Assembly: GCA_037367405.1 (NCBI GenBank)
Contig: JAZKJV010011606.1
Location: 248,001-312,000 of the forward strand
DNA from: Ottelia alismoides
Lineage: Eukaryota > Streptophyta > Magnoliopsida > Alismatales > Hydrocharitaceae
Reading direction: 5' to 3'
Length of the DNA stretch: 64,000 nucleotides
Numbering within the stretch: the first letter of the stretch is position 1; the number at the start of each line of letters is the position of its first letter. Shown in pieces: positions 45,433-58,300 of the stretch. The position numbers and the translations under genes were made by a program. The notes beneath the pieces were generated by a model, which was not told the DNA's origin, did not search any database, and worked only from the letters and a program-made list of their open reading frames with translations.

Positions 45433-46829
45433 TGATGAATCTCCATTCATCACCTTTATTCTATCATTTTGGCCTTAAAGACCCTAGCTAATGCATGTCA
45501 ATAGCATTCTTTTGTACATATTAACATTCATTAATTATTCCAATTATTGTATATAAAATAATGTTTTTAATGCCAAAATTATATAATAAAAAATAAAAGA
45601 AAAAGAATAAAATGCCAAAGGTATTTTATGACCCTAGACCCCGAGACTAAGTCAAGAACTGAGTTGGTCGACTAGGAATAAAGTAGCGGGAGATAAGGGC
45701 CAAAAATCACCTAAAAACCCTATTCTTTTATTCATCAATAAAGCATTTTTGGATCCTATTTTATTCTTTATTATTTATACATCAAATAAAGAAACTTTGT
45801 ACATAAAAGTTGTAGATAATAATATATAGAAAAATAAAAAATTGAGTTTGCACAAAAAAGAATATACAGTGTAAAGCCAAAATCCAAACTTCACAGACCC
45901 ATGTAGGGTCCCATATCTCCTAAACAAAAAATCAAAATGTACCAAATTCATTTATTGTATATAACTTTTAAAAGATATTTAAATGAAGGTGTTTTCTTAT
46001 TTTTTGGAGTTAATATGTGAAAGTTAGGTTTTGGACTCCTATCATACTATATGCCCGAATAAAATATTCATTTTATTTATTCTTTACTATTTTTATAATT
46101 TTATAATTTTGTAAATATTATTTGTAGTATATATACATATTAAAACTAGAATAAAACATAAATAAAATATAAAAATAAAATAATGTACAAAAATACATAG
46201 ATGAAATACCTATACTTATACCTATATAACCTATACCCCTATTTATTTAAGTATACAAATAACATCAGAAAAATATAATAAAAATAGATTTATAAATCTA
46301 AAAATGAGTTATAAAAATATAAAATAAGAGAATAAAATAATAATATCAAATATACAAAATAAAAATAAAATAACCAAAACATAGATGAATATTTACTTAT
46401 AAATACATCCTTAAAAGTTAACTTGTAATCAGCAACACCAACAAAATAAATAAAATTATATTAAAATAATATATAAAATAATAAACATATTTTATTATAC
46501 CCAACAAATAATAAAAACATTTACTTTTTTATTAATTAATTTTGAATAAAATAGCCTCTTTTGTTCTGTAGCGGGCTGACATTGCCCAACCACATTCCAG
46601 GAACGTTGACCCCGATCAACATCCCATCTTTCAGCTGTGATTTCTGTCAAAGCCTCCAGTCCCTCATCTTCTTCGATTTTTCCAGGCTACCCAGTTAATC
46701 CTTCCACCTCGAGCTCTTCATGGATTCCCTTCCCATCACGATCTTCTCTCATGCCAGATCATTTGATCATATTGATCTTCCTCGAGCCAGTCAATAATCC
46801 ACCTCGAAATCCATCAGAACCCCATTGTC

Positions 46830-46837
46830 TATAAATA
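46830..46837 (+). promoter_or_regulatory. TATA box of LTR D
   Basis: TATAAATA lies 1397 bp from the LTR start, equivalent to 1392 in LTR C. A C/T-rich leader follows. Confidence 0.55.
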
Positions 46838-47953
46838 GTTTCAATGATCCTCCTTCTCTTCTTTATCCCTCCTAGAGCCCCTGATCGGGTCCTCGTGTGT
46901 GTACGTCAAAGGCTGGTGATAGAGAGTCTTGCCCTCGTGCTTGGAGAGTGTCGGAGCTACGATTGGAGGTGGTCCACGGCGAGCTACGGGCGCCCTGCTC
47001 CCAGAGCCACCCTCAGGTATAAGAGTTGTTTTCCTTCCTGTTCTAGGTAGATTTGATTCCCGCATTTTGTTTTCTGCATTTATTTTCGAGTTGTAATTAA
47101 TGCTTTAGCGTAGATTAGTTAAGATACCTCACCGGAGCTCTCAAGTTCCAACACGTTATCACCATGATTCAGTTTGTCCCTGACCACCTCGTCCCCTCCA
47201 TTCTCTTTCCCTACATGTTATCCATCTGATTCATCCATTCAACTCATCTTATCCTTCATAGATCAGCAAATCAAGGGTCCTCTATCGCCTCTCGTCGGAC
47301 CCTCTCTACCTACCTCATTCTTCGTGCATTCCAGCTTCATTTCTGGTAAAAAAAATCACTTCGAGCAATATGTCTTCTCTGTGCAAGTCCTGAGTGTAAA
47401 GGAGCTCTTCGGGGCTTGGTTAGAGGTTCAAAAAGGCCCTTGTTGACATTGAGCTTGTCGGGCATCTCCTTGAGGTTCCGAACCATTTTGTAGGCATCAT
47501 TGGCTGCGGATGACCTCCCTGAAGATGTAGAGCCAAACACAATCGAAGAAGGCTGTCGGATGGAGGAGATAACATCGATCGAAGGTAGGTAAGCAAGGTG
47601 TTCTTCCCTGTTCTTCGAAGAAAGCATCAGTCGTCCAATCTGGGAAGGCGCCGCAGATCAATTGTCAGCCGTTGGATCTCGCCAACCTCAGCCGCCATAT
47701 CGTCCCACATGATCCAATCTCGAGCATCCACGGTCGAAGCATCATCAGGAGCGGAGAGTGCGACACGGGTTTAGTGAACGATCATAGCCATCCGTCTCTG
47801 CGCACTATTGGGGTAAATTGCATACTTTGCCCCATTCCTTTTTGTATTTATTTATCAGTCTTGTGAATAAAATATGCTATGTAAATAAAATGGACATTTT
47901 GCATATAAGGCCCATGAACCTATAGTTAATTGCAAATGGGTCCAGCCCACGTC

Positions 47954-47979
47954 ACCTCATGTGTCGTCCCACGTGAGGT
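47954..47979. repeat. ACGT-type inverted repeat in LTR D
   Basis: ACCTCATGTG and CACGTGAGGT arms have one mismatch, 2.52 kb from the LTR start. Confidence 0.7.
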
Positions 47980-48399
47980 CGAGAAATTGCAAGCGTACCT
48001 AGTGGATTTTTGTATTTGTATTTGGTCCAATAAATTTTAATATACATTGTATATTTCTATGAAAATTGTATATATACCCCTGATGTTTATTTTATTTACA
48101 AATATGCCCTTCCTAGTTCATGTATTTTTGTGCTTGTATTTCATTTATTAAAAATATCATCAATGCTCTAAAAATTATGCAAAATAGGGTTAGATGCCTG
48201 CTAACATGTATTTTCATGCCCCTTTTTATTTTGGAAATTTTGTCTTTTTAACTATTTATTAAATTCAAATGAGCACATTTTTATCCTTGTTTGAATTAGA
48301 AAATATTAAAAAACAAAAACACGTTTTGAAAAATTTATTAACTCCATACCAAAAATTCCTAAAAAAGAAAAAATGAAAATGACTAAAAATAAAAAGGGA

Positions 48400-48633
48400 T
48401 TTTTACCCAGCAGACCCTATAAACGTTTTAAAATGCCTCTACGACCTTTTGCACAACGTAATTACTCCATCGACCCTGTAAATTACCCCAAGAACCTCCA
48501 CGAGCTTAAAACATATTACCCGGAGGGTTCATGGGGTAAGAGTTGGCAAGTTTACGGGGTCGAGGGAGGAATTAGGTTGTTTCAAAGGTTGTGGAGGTGA
48601 TTGGCAAAGTTTATAGGGTCTGCCGGGTAAAAA
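48400..48633. mobile_element. Fold-back MITE of about 234 bp
   Basis: The ends are inverted: TTTTTACCCAGCAGACCCTA on the left, and the right end in reverse complement TTTTTACCCGGCAGACCCTA. The pairing continues through most of the element (TACGACCTTTTGCACAAC with GTTGTTTCAAAGGTTGT; TACCCCAAGAACCTCC with GGAGGGTTCATGGGGTA), leaving a short central loop. It has no coding capacity. The superfamily is not clear because the target duplication is hidden in A/T runs. It is not found in the other LTRs of the family. Confidence 0.75.
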
Positions 48634-49396
48634 ACTCAAATAAAAAATATCTAAAATCTTTTATAAAAATGTGAAAAATCACTAAAAAATCCAAAAATAT
48701 AGTTTTCTATTTTGAAATCCTATTTAATTATTATCTAACCATTAAAATTGATTTAAGGAATTTTGGGCTTATTTTGCTATTTTTAATCTTCATTTCAATT
48801 TTAGCCTATTATTTAATCCCTGATTTGGGATATTTTTACTTTACAAATACATAAAAATTAACAAAAAATCCAATAAATCACAAAAATATGAGAAAATATA
48901 AAGACCAAAAACAATTTATTTTATGTATTTTATTTATTTATAATAATATTTATAATTATATTACTCTATATTATGTATATAGATTTATATATCCTAATAT
49001 ATATGAAAAAGCAAAAAGAAAATATAAAAATCAGAAAATCAAAATCTAATATCTATATATAATATTACTTAATTCCAAAAAATATATAAAATTAAAAACC
49101 CACAAAAATATATAATAATAAAAGGGATAAAAGACATGTTTATACATACTACACCTTGATTAGCAATAATCGTAGACTACCTGCTTTGCTCTCTGTGGTT
49201 TGACCTCTACATGCTTTCCTGCTATACACTTAGTTTTGTAGAGAATAATAAATTTTAACTCTACATTTTTGTTATTTCTTGCTTGATTTGTATTGTGGTT
49301 TAATTGTTGATTAATCGCGGTCTCTTGAGCAGTCAATGCACCGACTACGGTTTCGCCTTATGAAACCGTACGACCCTTGAGATTCCTTGATTATCA

Positions 49397-49449
49397 ACAC
49401 TACAGGTCGGGTATGCAACCTTTAGATTTGTTAGAAGAGCATCCGTATA
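49397..49449 (+). pseudogene. Coding-like remnant, part 2
   Basis: Between solo LTRs D and E the frame continues as YRSGMQPLDLLEEHPY. It is bounded by the D duplication (ACACT) and the E duplication (GTATA, 49445-49449). Confidence 0.35.
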
Positions 49450-52400
49450 TGATGAATCCACAATTCATCACCTTTATTCTTTTATTTTAGCTTCATTTCC
49501 TTAGTCAAATACTTGTAAATACCCACTAATTTCATGTAATTATCATTTTGCATGCATTTGTTAAATATGCATTTTTAACACTTTTTATACTTAAATAAAA
49601 GAATAAAGAAGAAAAGAAAAAGAAAAGAAAAAGTAAAGGATGTGTTTATGAAGTAAATACAGACTGACCCGAACCCTGAGAGAAGGTCAAGACTTGATCT
49701 GATCGACCAGAAATAAAGTAGAGGGAGATAAGGTTTTTAAATTCAAAATCCAAAAATATTTTGTAAATTTTTCCTTGTATATTTGTATAAAACTTGCACC
49801 ATTTTATTTGTACATAAATTGACCTAAAAGTAAATATTTTTGTAAATAAAAGTTGTAAATAAAAATGTGTTGTAAATAATAAAAATAATTGCAAAGTAAA
49901 ATAATATACATATTACAAATAATCACACTCAGAAAAAGCTGCAAACTGACAACTGAGCGATCAATTCCGGCTCCATACGACTCAAATTGAATCATACGCA
50001 CTTCCATTATACTCTAAATTAAATTATATTTCAAATGGTTGTGATTTCACAATTTTTGGAGTTACAGTTGAAAAGTCGATTTTTTGGGGTGGTTTTTGCA
50101 GTTTTACCATTTATTGCATATATATTTATTCATATTTATTTTTTATATACATAATGTATATAATTGTAAATATTATCTTCTTTATTAAAAATAAAAAATT
50201 AAAAAAATAAAGTTAAAAAATCATTTAAAAATAATTTCATTATTTGTACATGTGTATATTGTATTATATGTACATAATATTTGTATACAACTAATTTCCT
50301 AAAATAAAATCACAAAAAATTAAATATCTAACATTAATTAATTAAATTAAATTAAATACAAAATTTAGATTTAATTATTAAATTATTTAATTTATTCATT
50401 TATTTGATTGGAAACTTACCTTATATGTAAAGATTTGCTTTTATGCCTTAAATAGCCACCATTAAGGTGGCTAATTAGTTTTTGTAAATTTATTTATTTA
50501 TTTTATTTAATTCCAAATTTTGTTTTTAATTTATTTATTTATTTAATTAATTTATTAATTCCACCACTAAATACATTCCTTAAGTATATATACCTTCCTT
50601 TTTTATTTTTCTTCTCTTTTTATTGGCCCATTTCTCCCTCATTCATTCTTTGATCAATCTTTGGTGGAGAGGAGCCCGATCTCCGAGAGCGATCTTATCG
50701 AAGAAGGGTGCCCTACCTCCGAGTCGTCCGGTGATAGTGAGTCGGCCCTCATCGAGGCCATAACGGCGTATCCGATGCCGAGGTGAGATCCATTTTATTT
50801 CGCATCATTTTTCTTAAACAAATCGTAGGTTTATTTTCTTCTTTGACATGATTAATTTCTAGATATTAAAATCACAAAAAATCCATATAACACTTGTCAT
50901 CTGAATCCGATTTTCACCTCATTTTCTCGATCCACGCACGTTCTCGTTCTATCTATCACAACCTTTCACATCCAACCACGCACGACGGTCAGATCTTCAG
51001 ATTCTTTCCTCGCTCTCCATCGGATCCCCATTCACGCCTCCAATTTTTTTATAAACAATAAAATTAAATAAAAAACATATAATTGTTTTATTCTCTAATA
51101 TTTGTTTTGTAGGAAAATTTAAAAAATATAAAAATTTATTTCTCTGTTACAATCCTGTTTAAAAAATAAAAATAATTTTTTATTGTTGTTTACATATAAA
51201 AAAATTAAAATAAAAAAAAAGAATCACCGTCGCCGCGGGCGACCATCCCAACTGCCAAACGCGCCCCACCGCTGGTGGCGCCGCCAACCGCCGCCTGAAC
51301 AACCCACCGCAATCGCGCGCTTCAGCCTAGCGCGTCCGCGGCGCCTCCTGCTCCAGATCAACCGTGCGACGTGGCGTCTTCGGCCTGACCTCCGCGGCCG
51401 CTCCATAGCACCGACCTCACCCTCAGCGTGGCGGTCGTTGCCCCGACCACCAAAGGCATCTGCCTGCGTCCCCATCCAGCCGCAACACCGAGCTGACGCC
51501 TCCTCCGCCGACCAGATCGCCTGCGCAACCCTCGCCCCTAGGCTGCGGTCGAGCCATCCCACCACCCATCGAATACCTGCTATGTGCCACCTCCAGGTCC
51601 GACTGCACGGAGCCTCCGGCACCCCCAGCGGCGTGCCACCTCCCGCCTCGCCTAACGTTACGGCGTCGCGCGGCTGTTGAGCCCTCACCCGCGTGGACTC
51701 GCGCGTGCCGTATCCCCTGTGCTCCTCTATCCGCCCAATCCAGCTCCGCGTTGGCGGCAGTTGCCCTTTCTCTCACTTTTGAGAACAAAGCACAAAGTAA
51801 ACCCTAGGGTTCGGATGTTTTTAAAATTAAAAAAGAAAAAGAAAATTTGCAAAATTTACATCTACGCCCTTGGAAATTCAGAGATGCAAAGATGTCCTCG
51901 CCTCCATATAATCAGGTGCGTTGCACGCATATTTTGGGTAATTTGTGATACGTATCCTGCAAATATTTTTGTTATATTTAGTTGTAAAACTTTTGAACAA
52001 TTACGTTTCAGTCCCTACATTGCAGACTTTAATTTGATTGCTCTCTTTGAATGAAATAAATGTTTTTCATGGTCTAAAAATTCTCAAAAAAATTGTGTAT
52101 GTTCATGCTATAGTATTTTTCATTGTATAAATTTTTCATTGAATTTTTTCATTATTTAGTATTTTTAAAAATTCAAAAAACCATGTCTCTTTGTCTGCCT
52201 CAAATTAGAAAATTCATAAAATTCAAAAATTTTCTTAAATATTCCAAAAAAATACTGTGGCGTATTTTATAGTCCTTTAATTTTTATCCAATTCTCGTGC
52301 CTACGTCATTTATAAAAACCAAAAAAATTGTGAAAAAAAATAAAAATCTAAAATGATTGTAGAAAATTCTAGGAAAATTCAAAAATTATGATTTCAGTCT

Positions 52401-52984
52401 CTGTGTGTAGATAATTTTGTGTACTTTAGCTTAAAAATAATTTTCAGGAGTATTGGGTGCTTAAATTATTTTTAAGTTATAAAATACTCTTGGATGTGCA
52501 CTATTTTCTCTATTTTCCAATTTTTGTTTTCTTATAAAATCACAAAAATATTAGAAAAAATTAGAAAAATTACCAAAAACATTTTAAGACCTGTAAAACA
52601 CAAAAACATTTTTTCCACAATTTTCTGAACATTTTTAGGTATTTCGAAAAATACAAAAGAGTGTAGTATTGTGTACTTTTATTAATTTGTGCATATTGTG
52701 AATTGTTCTTCATTTGAAAATAAAAAAAACTAAAAATTCAAAAACCACTAAAAAATTATCTTGGAAATTTGACTACTTAGTTTTTAAATTGTGCTCCTTG
52801 TGTTCGACCCTGGTCGCTATACCAGGTAAATTTAATAGTGAATCTGCTTATATTCCATTGTTTGATTTATCTTTCTTTAAGTGGTTGAAATATTTTTTTT
52901 CTCGTTGAGTTAGCCGATTAATTGGGGTCGCAACGACCATTGACATATTTGCATACTTAACCCTAGTTGATCGGTCGCTCATCA
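49450..52984 (+). mobile_element. Solo LTR E (Athila-like family, diverged)
   Basis: It is 3535 bp, starts TGATGAATCCAC and ends CTCATCA. The flanks are GTATA (49445-49449) and GTATG (52985-52989), a 5-bp duplication with one transition. The start and the conserved block (49701-49733) match the family; the end region is only loosely similar. It has a TATA-like run at 50585-50592 and a GC-rich patch at 51224-51780. The right boundary is supported by restoration of the host reading frame. Confidence 0.72.
51224..51780. other. GC-rich, CpG-rich patch in LTR E
   Basis: It is strikingly GC-rich in AT-rich surroundings. Reading frames stay open on both strands (165, 154 and 121 codons), as expected from base composition alone, so I call no gene. 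It sits where the transcribed leader part of the LTR should be. Confidence 0.5.
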
Positions 52985-53042
52985 GTATGGCAGGCTAAAC
53001 CTAGGTGGTGCATGGTTGCATGGATATGTTGAGTACATGTAA
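52985..53042 (+). pseudogene. Coding-like remnant, part 3
   Basis: After solo LTR E the same frame reads GRLNLGGAWLHGYVEYM and ends at TAA (53040-53042). An alternative is that this is non-coding LTR sequence of the chromovirus element whose LTR follows. Confidence 0.3.
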
Positions 53043-53160
53043 TAAGTCGTACATGTAATAAGTCATTTGCGATGCATGGTAATCGAATGGCATTAGACGG
53101 ATTGATTGACTGAAGATGTGGCCGTGTCATGTGAAGGCACAAATGGTTTAATAGCGTTTG

Positions 53161-53918
53161 GGTCACGATAACAAGTATTTAAACACGATGTTATAGATGA
53201 TTAATTATTAGAATGTAGTTTTAACCTACTGAGTCCTTGAAGATGGTGTGGTTCCTTATTCAGCAGATTGAGGGTTTGGAACCATAGATAATAAAATAAA
53301 AAAGAAATTATCATGGTAATATTGGAGGATTGATTGAGATGACGTGCGGTGGCATAATCTCATCACATCAAAGCATCCCCCAATCTTGGAATGTCCCGAG
53401 CTTCAGAGTCTCAAAGGTAAGGTAAATCATATGGACTAATCACTGACGTGGAATAGAAAGAATATAGCTTAAGATAATGAAAAGAACTAGAACTTTGTTG
53501 GTATAACAAAGTGTTGCTAAATTTACCCTCATTGTTTACTTTTCTCTTCTTTGTTGCTTAAAACACGCCAATATATATTCTATGATTTTTGAAAACCCAA
53601 CAAGTATCGGTGAGCCATCACAAGGACCATAGTCAATAAACCAGCCAACAATCCAACTGTAATAGTTTTTAGTATAAGGTAGTTTATATTTCTTTTGAGT
53701 TCTTTTCCTTCAGCTTGTTGTACATGTAAAAGAATATGATGGAACACGTTGCTATGTAAGCCTCGATTTGTGAATGGAAAAATGCGAGCTATTTATCTGT
53801 AGATTTTTTATTGCATTGTGTTTCTAAATGTTAATAGCTATTATTGGATAAAGCTGTTGATGAGTAACCAGATCTTATAAATGGGAGGATCCGACGACTC
53901 GGAACTGGGGTCATGATA
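53161..53918 (+). mobile_element. Chromovirus-like LTR, second copy (fuller view)
   Basis: The same LTR end as at 1-372, with upstream sequence visible here, including the plant LTR-like ACCTACTGAGTCCTTGAAG near 53225. The true left end is not determined. Confidence 0.45.
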
Positions 53919-53921
53919 GAT

Positions 53922-53934
53922 TGGTATCAGAGCC
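53922..53934 (+). other. Primer binding site, tRNA-Met type (second copy)
   Basis: TGGTATCAGAGCC, identical to 376-388. Confidence 0.8.
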
Positions 53935-54405
53935 AGGTTACTCCAGTAGCTTATTCAGTACTTATTATTTATTAGTGGTAATCAGAAACTAAGGATATAT
54001 TTATATCCTTCGATCTTAATAATTAACTATAGAATATAATCATACACAAATTAGTGTCCCTAATGTAAATCATGTTGGGTAGAATAAGAACTAATAGATT
54101 GCCTTGATTCATCTCATGATCATGGCATAGCTTGACTTCTATCCAAATGGATGCAATGATGGCAGTACTCCAAGAGATGGGGTAAAGGTAGCAAGCATTA
54201 GAGTGAAGACTTGATGCACAAGCTAAGAGACCTGAGGTTAGACCAGTGGATGGTCGGGTTGAAGGTTCCATTCTCCTTTCCAAAGAAGAATCTAGTTACC
54301 ATCTTTCCACTGAGTCTGCTCCTACCCTAGTTGAGGAAGCAATCAAGAAGGCACTTCTCAGACACCAAAAATTACTTGACAATAATCGAAGTAGAAAGAT
54401 ACCTT

Positions 54406-54986
54406 GATTTAAAGGCATAGAGATATCTACTGAGGTAGTATTATGGCTTGATGATGTTAGTATGGTTTTGAGGATAATACATGCACCAACATACACTCGG
54501 ATGCAGTTTGCTGACTATTCTCTTGCAAACTCTACAAGACGATGGTGGAGAGCTATTTCTAAGCAATTAGTAGATCATGTTTCATGGATACCTTTTAAGA
54601 AAGGTTCTAAAATCACTTATGCCCCTCCTATTGGGAAGAATTGAAGAGGAGGGAGTTGGCCTTCTCTGACCCAGAGTTCTAGGACTATATGAGACTATCA
54701 TATTCACTTTAGCGAGATACTATGTTACTCCCAGCTTTAGAAGCTTCACCACATGAGTGTCTTACCAAATTTGTTAGCGGGCTTTAGAAAGATCTTAGAG
54801 AGAAGCTTGCTGGTTTTAGAACCACAATTGTAGATGAAGCAATGGACATCGCCTCTCGTTTTGAGATGGAAAGGGATGGAAATCATCAAAGAATAAGCTT
54901 CCACTTTACTGGTGGACCATCCAAATGCTAGGGAAATCATGACCGCAGAGATTGCTGCTATCATCTAGCTGGCTCCAACAGAAGAT
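54406..54986 (+). pseudogene. Ty3/gypsy gag remnant (second copy)
   Basis: Identical by eye to 860-1440, with the same stops and frameshifts, including the 60-codon open stretch (54462-54644). Confidence 0.5.
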
Positions 54987-55064
54987 CACCATAGACCTTA
55001 CACTAGGAGCTATCAGGAACACCACAAAAAGGTGTGATTGGCGTGCACAATCTAGCTTGCACAT

Positions 55065-55084
55065 GGCGAGCACATGTGCTCGCC
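55065..55084. repeat. Perfect 20-bp palindrome (second copy)
   Basis: Same sequence as 1519-1538. Confidence 0.9.
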
Positions 55085-55354
55085 TGCATGTGGTTGAGCA
55101 CTTGGATTACACAAGTGCTCGCCTGGTATGCTCATCCATTTAAGATTTGAGATGCGGGTCTTGTAGGTGCATGTGAAAAGTAGGGCGAGCACCAGCAGAC
55201 CACTGGATGAGCACTTAAGTGTACTCGCCAACATCTGTAAACAGAACGTGGACTTGATTCCAAGGATCATTTTGTGCATAATCTCCTCCCCCAAATCCCT
55301 CTCCGGTGATTTTCAACGTTGCTCCACCACTGTCGATGATTCTCCATCTCCTCC

Positions 55355-58300
55355 TGATGAATATCCATTTCATCGTCTTTATTCTTTCATTTTGACCTTT
55401 AAACCATAGCTAAATGCATGTAAATAGCATTATTTTGCATAAAATAACATCTACTATTTATTGTGTAAATATTATATAGAATACTATATTTAAAGCCAAA
55501 ATAAAAGAGTAAGGAAAAGAAAAGAAAAAGAACGAAATACCATAGGTATTAAATGAGCCTAAACCTCGAGACCTATACATCATGATGACTGGGTCGACAA
55601 GGAATAAAATAAGGGTAGATAAGGGGAAAAAATACAATAAAAGCCTAATTTATAAATCCCCAATAAGTCGGTTTTGGGACTTATTTTATTCTTTATTATT
55701 TATACATCAAATAAATAAACTTTGTACATGAAATTTGTAGATAAAAATACATAGAAAATAAAATTTATTTCACATAAAAATAATGCATATTGTGCTCTCT
55801 ACAATCAAAATAAAAATCCAAAATCCATACTTCCCAGACCTGTATCTCCTACATATAAACTTAAAAATTCATTAAAAAATCACTCTAATTGTATATAACT
55901 TTTAATTAGCTATTTAATGAAGGTGGTTTCAATTAAATTGGAATTAAGATGCAAAGGTTAGGTTTCGGACCCCTATTATACATTATACATGAATAAAATA
56001 TTCATTTTTTTCTATATATTCTTTAATTTTTTATATTTTTATAATTTTGTGAGTATTACTTATAACATAGGCACATAATTAAAATAAAAAACCCTTATAT
56101 ATATTAAAATAAATGAGTGTACAAAATACATAGATAAAATGTATGTCTATATACTTATATAATAAATAGCTATAATTAATTAAGTGTACATAGAATATCA
56201 AAAAAATAATAAAAATATAGTTATGTATATTTAAAGAAGTTATAAATATATAAATTATGTAGATAAAATAATAAAATTAAAATTAAAATTAAAATTAAAA
56301 TACCCACTATATATGTAATTATACATATAAATATACTTGTAAAAATAAACTCCTAATAAATAACATGTAAAAATAAATAAAAATCACCATAAAATACTAC
56401 ATAAAATAATATATTTTTTATTTTTGACTAAAAACAAATAAAATCATTTAATATTTTAATTTGAATTAATAAGATATTTCTCCTCTGTTTTGTCATATGA
56501 CGAGATGACGTGGACCAATGGGGGCCCGATTTGAGTTGACCTCGGTCTACTTCCCGGTCTCCCTAGGTCTATTGTATCAGAATGCTAGGACCTTGACTTC
56601 TTCGATTTTTGTAGCTTGATTCTTGCATTCTTTTTTATCGATTCCTTCTGCACTTTTGTCTCTTGATCGGCAGACTTACATGCCGACTCATCATCTCAAT
56701 CGAGGAGCCTCTGAATCAAGCACGATCCTTGAGTCAACCTCACATGTATAAAATCTCATCTGCCCCTCCTTTGCTCCTTGATCCTCTTCCACCCAGCAAA
56801 ACATAATCCTAACACTGCTCTAGGTACCTGGTGACAACAAGAATTGAGCTAGGGGTTTAGCGAATTCATTTGGACCAGGTTTGAGTCGATCCACCTATGT
56901 GGCTGAGCTCCACTGCGAGTTTCCTGAGCTCCCTCTCCTCCGGGCAGGTTGATCTCCTCTTCCGCATTTCTAAGTAGTTCTTAGTATTAGTTTTTATTCC
57001 CTGTTTTTATTTGCTTTTTAATTAACCTCTACTTCGTAAAAAATCGTAGTTTGCTGGAATTGAGCTCCGACGAACCTCTTCATCGTCGTCCGACTGTCCT
57101 TTGACCCATCTGACACGTCCATCATCTCACGCCATCGCTTCTTCACACCCTATGTGACTCCATTCACCTCCGTCTTCCCTAGATCAAGTCAACGATGCTC
57201 CACCTCCGTGCTCACAGGAATACCATCCACCTGCCTCATTTTGCATCCATTCCGCCCTCTAACGGATCAAGGCAATTTTCCCTCAACTCACCTTTCATTC
57301 TGTGCAGGTTTTTAGAACTAAAAAGCCAGCAGGAGGAGATTTTGGAGTCGGAGGGGGTCCTAGGTCACCTGACCTTCTCTGACCTCTTGGGACTCCTCTG
57401 ATGGTTCCCAGAGCCTTTTGAGACTTCCTGCAGTCGAGGACCGGTGAGATGGACGATTTGAGTACCTGAAGTTCATCGAAGATGCACGGTTGGAAGAAAT
57501 CAATTATTGAAGCTCAGCCGCAGGGTTGTTCTTCCCTGTTCTTCAAGAGGAGTAGCCATCGTCTGATTCCCTCCTCTCCCTAGTTTGGTCCAGATCATTG
57601 GATCGTGCACCCCACCAGCAGTTTGATCCATCCTTGTATCTAATCAGAAGCATCCATCGACGAAGCGGCATCGGTTGACCAGAGCGCGATACGTGTATAA
57701 GTGATTCACCAAAGCCGTCGAATCAACCATGTGGGGGTAATTTTTCCTCATACCCCCACATAATTTGTATTTTATTTATAGTATAGAAATTTTCCTATGT
57801 CCTTGTATTTATTTTGTAAAATTTACACTTTGAATCCTGTATTGTTTTTATTTGCATATAGGTCCCTCTTCATGTCACCTCACATACTTGTGCATGTGAG
57901 GTGTGAGCATTTTGTAGGGGGGACTCTTTCCTTATATTGTATTTAATTTTATTTCATTAAATTCCAATTATAGTGTAATTCTTTTGGGTTAAATTACAAC
58001 GAGGCCCCTATAATTCTGTAATATGCAATTAAGTCCCTATAGGTGTATTAAATTATCTTTCGGTAATTTGCACGTTTGCTACTTGGATTTCTGTGTAAGG
58101 TTCTGGTTTCACCTATAACTTTATTTTAATTATAAATAGGTCCCTATCAAGCTGTGTTTCTTTTTGTTGAACTTTTTTTTGTTAAAAATAGCCCTTGAGC
58201 CCTAAAAAATCGTAGAAATTTAGGATAAATACCTTATATATTATTATACCACATATATTTTTATTAAGGTATTTTATACTATATTTTAATTTAATGAAAA

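Larger units (their letters stand above)
45433..49396 (+). mobile_element. Solo LTR D (Athila-like family)
   Basis: It is 3964 bp, starts TGATGAATCTCC, ends GATTATCA, and is flanked by ACACT (45428-45432 and 49397-49401). It matches LTRs A, B, C and E at the start, the conserved block (45666-45698), the TATA region, the ACGT hairpin (47954-47979) and the end. No internal region is present. It carries a fold-back MITE (48400-48633). Confidence 0.9.

Noticed and set aside
51183..51788. Long open frames on both strands (165, 154 and 121 codons) as possible genes
   Set aside because: They overlap each other, have Arg/Ala/Pro-rich content dictated by GC-rich DNA and match no motif. I treat them as composition artefacts.
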